From positions 2,604,001 through 2,668,000 of the forward strand of contig NC_017025.1 in assembly GCF_000455605.1 (NCBI RefSeq): a DNA stretch of 64,000 nucleotides, written 5' to 3'. The stretch comes from Flavobacterium indicum GPTSA100-9 = DSM 17447. GTDB lineage: Bacteria; Bacteroidota; Bacteroidia; Flavobacteriales; Flavobacteriaceae. The notes below the pieces were generated by a model that was not told the DNA's origin, ran no database searches, and was given only the letters and a program-made list of their open reading frames with translations. The number at the start of each line of letters is the position of its first letter. Position 1 is the stretch's first letter. Positions 58,721 through 64,000 of the stretch are shown here, piece after piece. The position numbers were made by a program, and so were the translations under genes.

Positions 58721-60088
58721 ATGAGTACATTAATTGCTATAGTAGGAATCGGAATACTTTGTTTACTATTTGAGATTTTTAATCTTAGAAAAATAATTAT
58801 TCCAGTAACCATAGTGGCGCTTTTAGCTTTATTTGGTTTAAATCTTACTGATAATTTACCTGTAATTACAGGTTATGAATCTATGATTTTTGTAGATGAT
58901 TTTGGAAAAGTATTTTCAAGTTTATTCATCTTATTAACTGGAATGTTAATATTATTAAGTGCACCGAGTTATGCAAAAAGTTCTAAAGTATCTGACTTTA
59001 TTTCGATAAAGGTATTTATATTATCAGGAGCAGTTGCAATGGTAACTTTTAATAATATTTCAATGTTCTTTTTAGGAATTGAAGTTTTATCAATCGGATT
59101 ATATGTATTAGCAGGTAGTGACCGATTAAACGTAAAAAGTAACGAAGCTGGAATGAAATATTTCTTGATGGGTTCTTTTGCATCTGGAATTTTATTATTT
59201 GGTATAGCTATGTTATATGGAGCAACTGGTGCTTTTGATGTACCTACTTTAAAAGAAGCTTCTATGTCAGCTACTACTGAATATTGGTTCTATATTGGAG
59301 TTATCATGATTACTATTGGAATGTTATTTAAAGTAGCAGCTACTCCAATGCACTTTTGGGCTCCAGATGTATACGAAGGTTCTCCAACGCAGATTACGGC
59401 TTTAATGAGTACTTTAGCAAAAGTTACAGCTATGGCTGCTTTCTTTAAGTTAGTTGGTATTTTAAATACGTATATGTATGATGAATACAAACAAGTTATT
59501 GTAGTAGTAACTATTGCAACTATGTTTTTTGGTAACGTTATGGCGTTACGTCAAAGAAAATTAAAACGTATATTAGCTTATTCTGGTATTTCTCATACTG
59601 GATTTATGTTGATGACTTTATTAAATGTTGAAAATTCTCAAAACAACTTATTGTTTTACACTGTTTCATATGCCATTGCTGGATTAGCTGCTTTTTCTGT
59701 TGTTTTATTTGTTACCAAAAAAGAAGATAATTGTAAGATTGAAAACTTTAATGGATTAGGAAAAAGATCACCAATTATGGCTTTCATCATGACTGTAGCA
59801 ACATTGTCTATGGCTGGTATTCCAATATTAGCTGGATTCTTTGGTAAATTCTTCATATTAAGTCAAATCATCACTGATGGTTATATAGGATTAGCCATAT
59901 TCGCTATAATTAATTCAATGATTGCCATTTATTACTATTTTAAAGTAATTATTGCCATGTACTTGAAAGAGGAATCCGAAGATAATGTATTAGCAAACCA
60001 TTCTGAATATTATATCGTAGGAATTGTAGCTACAGTACTTTTATTGATTATTGGTATATTCCCAGATTCTGTTTTAAATTTACTATAA
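58721..60088 (+). CDS. nuoN: NADH-quinone oxidoreductase subunit N
   Basis: This 455-residue antiporter-like subunit is the last of the operon. FFLGIEVLSIGLYVLAG contains the pump Glu, and ATPMHFWAPDVYEGSPTQITALMSTLAKVTAMAAF and LKRILAYSGISHTGFML are family hallmarks. A strong terminator follows, which closes the 14-gene unit with all nuoA-N present. Confidence 0.96.
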   Translation: MSTLIAIVGIGILCLLFEIFNLRKIIIPVTIVALLALFGLNLTDNLPVITGYESMIFVDDFGKVFSSLFILLTGMLILLSAPSYAKSSKVSDFISIKVFILSGAVAMVTFNNISMFFLGIEVLSIGLYVLAGSDRLNVKSNEAGMKYFLMGSFASGILLFGIAMLYGATGAFDVPTLKEASMSATTEYWFYIGVIMITIGMLFKVAATPMHFWAPDVYEGSPTQITALMSTLAKVTAMAAFFKLVGILNTYMYDEYKQVIVVVTIATMFFGNVMALRQRKLKRILAYSGISHTGFMLMTLLNVENSQNNLLFYTVSYAIAGLAAFSVVLFVTKKEDNCKIENFNGLGKRSPIMAFIMTVATLSMAGIPILAGFFGKFFILSQIITDGYIGLAIFAIINSMIAIYYYFKVIIAMYLKEESEDNVLANHSEYYIVGIVATVLLLIIGIFPDSVLNLL

Positions 60089-60103
60089 AATATAAATTCA
60101 TAA

Positions 60104-60139
60104 AAAAAATGCTCCAATTATAATTGGAGCATTTTTTTT
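60104..60139. terminator. Terminator of the nuo operon
   Basis: The perfect stem AAATGCTCCAATTA / TAATTGGAGCATTT (60107-60120, 60121-60134) has A and T runs on either side. It serves nuoN and the convergent ketoacyl synthase gene. Confidence 0.92.
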
Positions 60140-60148
60140 ATCTTTCAA

Positions 60149-61288
60149 TTAAAATACTGACCGCATTTCCACCATAAACCTACGGCCTTCCGAGCACACT
60201 GCGGGCCGAAGTTTTTCAGAATTTTGAGGATAAAAAGGTGAAGAAATAAAATGTTGTTTTTCTAACATTAACAAAGCTAATTCCATACTTAAAAGTCCAG
60301 AAGTTGCAAAAGTATGCCCCACTTTCCATTTGTTAGAGGTTAATAATGGTATGTTCTTGCCAAATAATTTTTGAATAGCATGAAACTCTGTAAGATCACC
60401 TTGTATAGTACCCGGAGCATGCATAATTATAGCATCCACAGAAGATGGTTCAAGTTCTCCAATTGCCATTTTCATAGATTTTTGAAAACATAATGCATCT
60501 GCTGAAATAGAGGTTCCACTACTTAAAATTTCGGTTGCAAAACCTATTCCAATAATTTTACCTAAAGCATTATCGCCTTGCTTAGATAAAACTAGAGCTA
60601 CAGCAGCTTCTCCCAAAATCATTGAATTATATTTTTTAGAAATATCCAACGCCTTATTTGGAAAATCATCTTCATAATTTGAATAGACTTTTAAAGCAGC
60701 CAATTGAGCTAAAGTAAAAGGTGTTAATGAAGCTTCGCTTGCACCTACTAAAAAAGATTGAGAAAAACCCGCTTGCAACCAAGCAATTCCATTTAATACC
60801 GCATGTAATCCGGTTGAACAAGTGATTGAATGCGATATTTCTGGACCATGTAATTGTAAGTCATGAGCAACCCAACTCGCAATGTTGCCCAAAGTCGTTG
60901 CCGGTGAAGTAAACGTTGAAACTTGTTGTGTATTTCGAAACTCTTCGAAATATTTTTCGAATAATTCTGTTGCTCCACGTGAAGAACCAAAATTGATCCC
61001 CATATTCAAATCCGTATTCTTAGCTTCTAGAAAAGCCCGTCTACTTACGTAGAGTGCCATCAAAACGGAACGATCAATATGCTTGTATTTACTATCCGAA
61101 GACCGTATTTGCAGCAAAAACTCATTATCATCTTCGTCAATTTTAGAAACAAATCGATTGAAATGAGAAGAACTTAATTTGGTAAATAAATGATTTTTTG
61201 TTAAATAATTTTTCCAAATTTCTTCTTTGTCTCTACCTAAAGCAGAAATAGAATTACACGATTGAATATAAATAGGTTCTTTTAACAT
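60149..61288 (-). CDS. Beta-ketoacyl synthase in the biotin cluster
   Basis: The 379-residue thiolase-fold protein has the condensing-enzyme residues Cys157 (SITCSTG), His290 (IIMHAPGT) and His325 (KVGHTFATSG). The usual HGTGTxxND is altered to HAPGTIQGD. It is shorter than FabF (about 410) and lacks the strict KAS motifs, so it is a divergent member. It overlaps bioA by 7 bases at the end of bioD-bioA. A role in extending the malonyl-ACP methyl ester toward pimelate is plausible from context but not shown. Confidence 0.82.
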   Translation of the reverse strand: MLKEPIYIQSCNSISALGRDKEEIWKNYLTKNHLFTKLSSSHFNRFVSKIDEDDNEFLLQIRSSDSKYKHIDRSVLMALYVSRRAFLEAKNTDLNMGINFGSSRGATELFEKYFEEFRNTQQVSTFTSPATTLGNIASWVAHDLQLHGPEISHSITCSTGLHAVLNGIAWLQAGFSQSFLVGASEASLTPFTLAQLAALKVYSNYEDDFPNKALDISKKYNSMILGEAAVALVLSKQGDNALGKIIGIGFATEILSSGTSISADALCFQKSMKMAIGELEPSSVDAIIMHAPGTIQGDLTEFHAIQKLFGKNIPLLTSNKWKVGHTFATSGLLSMELALLMLEKQHFISSPFYPQNSEKLRPAVCSEGRRFMVEMRSVF

Positions 61289-62559
61289 GTTACTTCATTT
61301 AAAGCATCTTCAATTACTTGATATACTTTGTTCAAACTCTCATTGGAAATACAATACGGCGGTAGAATATAAACAATGTTACCTACGGGCCTTAAAATTA
61401 CACCTCTAGCAATAAAATAATTATATAATTTATTTCTAAAATCACTGTAATATGTTTGTTGTTCTTCAACTTCAATTTCCAATGCAAAAATAACACCTTT
61501 AACTCGTGTTGTTTTTACCCGAGTATGGCGCTGTATATAGTGTTGAAAATCTAAATGTAAACCATGAATTCTAGAAATATTATTTTTAGTTTCTTCTGCT
61601 TCATGTAATGTAATACTCGCTAATGCTGCTGCACAACCCGTTGGATTGGCCGTAAAAGTATGACCATGAAAAAAAGCATGATTGGTATTTGAACTTATAA
61701 AACCCTCAAATATTTCATGAGTAAAAGTTGTAATAGCCATAGGAATTGTACCTCCCGTCAATGCTTTTGACAAACACATCATGTCTGGTTTACTATCTAA
61801 CTGTAGCGATGCAAACAAGGTTCCCGTTTTACCGAAACCAGTCATCACTTCATCCGCTATAGTAAAAACTTGATATTCCTTACAAATATTGATTAATTCA
61901 TCAAGAACAGAAGCTTCATACATAACCATTCCAGCCGCGCCTAACACTAAAGGTTCAAAAATAAAGGCCGCAACCTTATGTTCCAATAGGGCATTTTTTA
62001 AAGCCTGTTTACTTGCTTCTTCTTTTCCTTGGGTTGGAACAGGAATTCGAACAACCTTTAATAAGGAATCTTTAAATGCTTCTGTAAATAAACCAATGCC
62101 GCTGACAGCCATGGCGCCAAAAGTATCGCCATGAAACGCATCTTCAAATGCTATTATGGTATCTTTTTTAATTCCTTTATTAAAATGAAATTGCATAGCG
62201 GCTTTAATGGCAACTTCAACCGCTGTTGAACCATTATCGGAATAGAAAAATTTCTTTTGATTTGAAGGTAAAATTTGGGCTAACTTTTCGGCTAATTCAA
62301 CTGCTTTATTATGGGTAAAACCACCAAATAAAACATGTTCTAATGTTGTTAATTGTTTATAAATCGCATCCGCAATACTTGAATTAGAATGACCAAAAGG
62401 ATTGACCCACCAAGAAGCAATAGCATCTATATACTGCTTCCCATGTTCATCCCATAAAAATTCATTCTCCCCTTTTATTATAGCAGGAAAATGAGAATAA
62501 ATTTGATGTTGATTATAAGGATGCCAATTGTATAAAGCGTCTTTTTCAGAAAGTGTCAT
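61282..62559 (-). CDS. bioA: Adenosylmethionine-8-amino-7-oxononanoate aminotransferase
   Basis: The 425-residue PLP enzyme makes 7,8-diaminopelargonate in biotin synthesis. It has WHPYNQHQIYSHFPAIIKGENEFLWDEHGKQYIDAIASWWVNPFGH near the N-terminus (substrate pocket), IADEVMTGFGKTG (PLP aspartate) and the Schiff-base Lys in MMCLSKALTGGTIPMA. ATG 62559 is chosen because the longer frame would overlap bioD by dozens of codons. Its end overlaps the ketoacyl synthase start. Confidence 0.96.
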   Translation of the reverse strand: MTLSEKDALYNWHPYNQHQIYSHFPAIIKGENEFLWDEHGKQYIDAIASWWVNPFGHSNSSIADAIYKQLTTLEHVLFGGFTHNKAVELAEKLAQILPSNQKKFFYSDNGSTAVEVAIKAAMQFHFNKGIKKDTIIAFEDAFHGDTFGAMAVSGIGLFTEAFKDSLLKVVRIPVPTQGKEEASKQALKNALLEHKVAAFIFEPLVLGAAGMVMYEASVLDELINICKEYQVFTIADEVMTGFGKTGTLFASLQLDSKPDMMCLSKALTGGTIPMAITTFTHEIFEGFISSNTNHAFFHGHTFTANPTGCAAALASITLHEAEETKNNISRIHGLHLDFQHYIQRHTRVKTTRVKGVIFALEIEVEEQQTYYSDFRNKLYNYFIARGVILRPVGNIVYILPPYCISNESLNKVYQVIEDALNEVTC

Positions 62560-62626
62560 TTCAAGAATAGATTGGGAATTAAACGCAAAGGTATAAAAGA
62601 CAAGTTGTAAATCGAAATTAAATAAG

Positions 62627-63244
62627 TTATAACTGTAAAAGTACTTCCTTAAACATATCCGCATAATACTTCACCACATTTTCATCAAAATAAGGTTCAT
62701 TTTCTATGCGACCTAACATAGGAAGTTTAGATTTTGATAAGATAATATTTTCTGTAGCTTGATTTTCATCTCCGGAAAAAATAATTCCAGCTATAGAAAT
62801 ATTCCTTGACTTTAATGCTTCAATAGTTAATAAAGTATGGTTGATACTTCCTAAATAGTGACGTGAAACAATTATTACTTTATAATCGGGCTGAATTAAA
62901 TCAATCACACAATCTTTATCATTTAACGGAACAAAAACACCTCCTGCTCCTTCAATTACTAAATGATTTTTGGTTTTAGGCTCATTGATGTCTTTCAAAT
63001 TTATTGTTATTCCATCTATTTCAGCTGCTAAATGTGGACTTGCCGGTGTATGTAATGCATAAGCATTCGGATGAAAAACTGTAGTGGTATTGGAAACTCT
63101 ACTTTTTATTTTATCTGTATCTGAATAATCTAAATCTCCGGCCTGTACGGGTTTCCAATAATCTGCCTCTAAGGCTTCAACAACAATTGCAGAAGCAACC
63201 GTTTTACCAACATCGGTTCCAATGCCTGTTATAAATAATTTCAT
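62627..63244 (-). CDS. bioD: Dethiobiotin synthetase
   Basis: The 205-residue ATP-dependent carboxylase converts diaminopelargonate to dethiobiotin. The P-loop GIGTDVGKT lies at 7-15, YWKPVQAG about 29-36, TPASPHLAAEIDG near 66 and VIEGAGGVFVPL near 96 are diagnostic. It is slightly short but complete. It is followed by bioA, giving the order bioD, bioA, ketoacyl synthase; bioB, bioF and bioC are not in this window. Confidence 0.95.
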   Translation of the reverse strand: MKLFITGIGTDVGKTVASAIVVEALEADYWKPVQAGDLDYSDTDKIKSRVSNTTTVFHPNAYALHTPASPHLAAEIDGITINLKDINEPKTKNHLVIEGAGGVFVPLNDKDCVIDLIQPDYKVIIVSRHYLGSINHTLLTIEALKSRNISIAGIIFSGDENQATENIILSKSKLPMLGRIENEPYFDENVVKYYADMFKEVLLQL

Positions 63245-63258
63245 AATTGTTTAATTTT

Positions 63259-63294
63259 AAACACTGATTATTTCAGATTACACTGATTATTTAA
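63259..63294. repeat. Short-period repeat arm beside the GxxExxY ORF
   Basis: AACACTGATTATTTCAG then ATTACACTGATTATTTAA contains CACTGATTATTT twice. It encodes the last residues and TAA of the GxxExxY protein on the minus strand and faces a related CTGTG/AATCTG tract at 63688-63715. Confidence 0.6.
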
Positions 63295-63681
63295 ATTTTT
63301 TTTCTTATCATTAGTTATAATTATTCGCTCAAATTCTGCCTCTTCACCAAAATTTAGCAATAATCCAACTTCAATATTTGTTGTTTTTAAATAATTATAT
63401 AATTGAGTACTATGAGATTGTATTAATACACTTGTTGCTTTAAGCTCAACTATTATTTTATTTTCAACTATTAAATCTGCAAAATATTCTCCAACAATTT
63501 TACCTTTATAATATACTTTAATCTGTTTTTGAGCAACAACATCTAATCCTAAATCAATTAATTCATAATACATTGAATTTTGATAAACACGTTCTAAAAA
63601 TCCATATCCTAATGAATTATAAACATTATAGTATGCTTTTAAAATTTTTTCAGAAACTTCTTTATGTAATAATTTATTCAT
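63268..63681 (-). CDS. GxxExxY family protein
   Basis: The 137-residue protein carries the naming motif GYGFLERVYQ (Gly-x-x-Glu-x-x-Tyr), then a core resembling PD-(D/E)XK nucleases: VGEYFADLIVENKIIVELKA with the Asp, Glu-x-Lys pattern, and SHSTQLYNYLKTTNIEVGLLLNFG. The function is unknown; multicopy genes of this family are frequent in Bacteroidota spacers. ATG 63681 is chosen over a Met five codons upstream. Repeats flank it on both sides, and it separates bioD from a DUF2007 gene. Confidence 0.9.
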   Translation of the reverse strand: MNKLLHKEVSEKILKAYYNVYNSLGYGFLERVYQNSMYYELIDLGLDVVAQKQIKVYYKGKIVGEYFADLIVENKIIVELKATSVLIQSHSTQLYNYLKTTNIEVGLLLNFGEEAEFERIIITNDKKKNLNNQCNLK

Positions 63682-63687
63682 GATATT

Positions 63688-63715
63688 AATCTGCAAAATC
63701 TGTTATATCTGTGTC
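63688..63715. repeat. AATCTG-type repeat arm upstream of the GxxExxY ORF
   Basis: AATCTGCAAAATCTGTTAT followed by ATCTGTGTC shows three approximate copies of an ATCTG unit spaced 10-11 bases. It is an inexact inverted partner of the tract at 63259-63294. Confidence 0.55.
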
Positions 63716-63726
63716 GAATTATAAAT

Positions 63727-64000
63727 TTAAAACTCAAAATTACAATTTTCGCAACGGTATTTATATTTTGTATAAAAAGGAAAAATATTCAATAATAATC
63801 CAAAAACAAAACTAATTAAAGATTTAAAATCGGATACTGTAGTTAAATATTCTATTGTAGCAGCACCACATTTTGGACATTTTAACAAATCGCCATGTTC
63901 ATCTACCGAATATTCAGGAATTGAATTCAATATTTGCTTAGCTTGCATAACATCTTCTTTTCGAACCAAAAGCTTAACACCACCAATAGCATTACTTAAA
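63727..64000 (-). CDS. DUF2007 domain protein with zinc-ribbon-like tail (cut by window edge)
   Basis: The right edge cuts the N-terminus. The visible part reads LSNAIGGVKLLVRKEDVMQAKQIL, the end of a DUF2007 (putative signal-transducing) domain. A C-terminal segment follows with KCPKCGAATIEYL and YRCENCNF, two CxxC pairs that likely bind zinc, separated by a hydrophobic stretch (SLISFVFGLLLNIFPFY) that may be a membrane helix. No function is known. Confidence 0.75.
   Translation of the reverse strand, partial: LSNAIGGVKLLVRKEDVMQAKQILNSIPEYSVDEHGDLLKCPKCGAATIEYLTTVSDFKSLISFVFGLLLNIFPFYTKYKYRCENCNFEF

Overview
The window looks like a chromosomal segment from a member of the Flavobacteriaceae, most likely Flavobacterium or a close relative. 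The evidence is the AT-rich sequence and the Bacteroidota-type promoters (TTTG, about 19 bases, then TAnnTTTG) seen directly before tRNA genes and nuoA. The gene content agrees: a DnaE with a built-in proofreading exonuclease, a secreted nuclease with a type IX secretion (T9SS) sorting domain, a GLPGLI protein, TonB-dependent receptors, mevalonate-pathway genes and a short NuoG. Most of the window is ordinary housekeeping DNA. No phage, transposase, CRISPR array or rRNA gene is visible.

Layout. 1-2146: lptC (cut by the edge), an outer-membrane barrel protein and coaX, all on the minus strand. 2199-2371: tRNA-Phe with promoter and terminator. 2430-6081: PH/SHOCT protein, YjbR-like protein, cyclase, hemW and ruvC (TTG start). 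6134-9187: a membrane flippase-like protein, a GT2 glycosyltransferase, a lipoprotein and a DUF456 protein. 9207-10770: a tRNA-Asp locus with two intact tRNA-Asp genes, one decayed tRNA-Asp and three tandem 332-bp units, each with a terminator, a mini GIY-YIG nuclease ORF and a chimeric tRNA-Asp 3' fragment. 10808-20939: a DUF58 protein, trxA, dnaE, a DUF6252 lipoprotein, a T9SS endonuclease I and a pseudouridine synthase. 21043-24423: a UbiA prenyltransferase, mevalonate kinase and diphosphomevalonate decarboxylase, with a four-helix-bundle ORF inserted between the last two. 24518-31397: tspO, a BaiN-like flavoprotein, an S9 peptidase, a dicarboxylate symporter, DedA and a DAO-type oxidoreductase. 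31394-35136: a very AT-rich module of a Cys-rich secreted peptide, a GLPGLI protein and a large receptor-like barrel. 35382-44754: mtgA, an SDR, a TIGR00266 protein, prolyl oligopeptidase, a TonB receptor with a His/CPVC mini-protein, asd and a TlpA-like protein. 45016-47091: aspS and a cold-shock gene. 47272-60088: a complete 14-gene nuoA-N operon. 60149-63244: bioD, bioA and a ketoacyl synthase. 63268-64000: a GxxExxY ORF and a DUF2007 fragment.

The most unusual structure is the tRNA-Asp/GIY-YIG array. Each ORF begins inside the U-tract of a terminator that follows tRNA-Asp 3' sequence, and it ends inside D-arm-like sequence that leads into a rebuilt tRNA 3' half. Two of the units differ by one base in 332. 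Two other small ORFs, the four-helix-bundle gene and the GxxExxY gene, sit between short inverted repeats that supply the stop codons of the adjoining reading frames. The window therefore carries three unrelated kinds of minimal hitchhiking ORF without a recognisable transposase. All functional calls come from reading motifs by eye; no database search was run.
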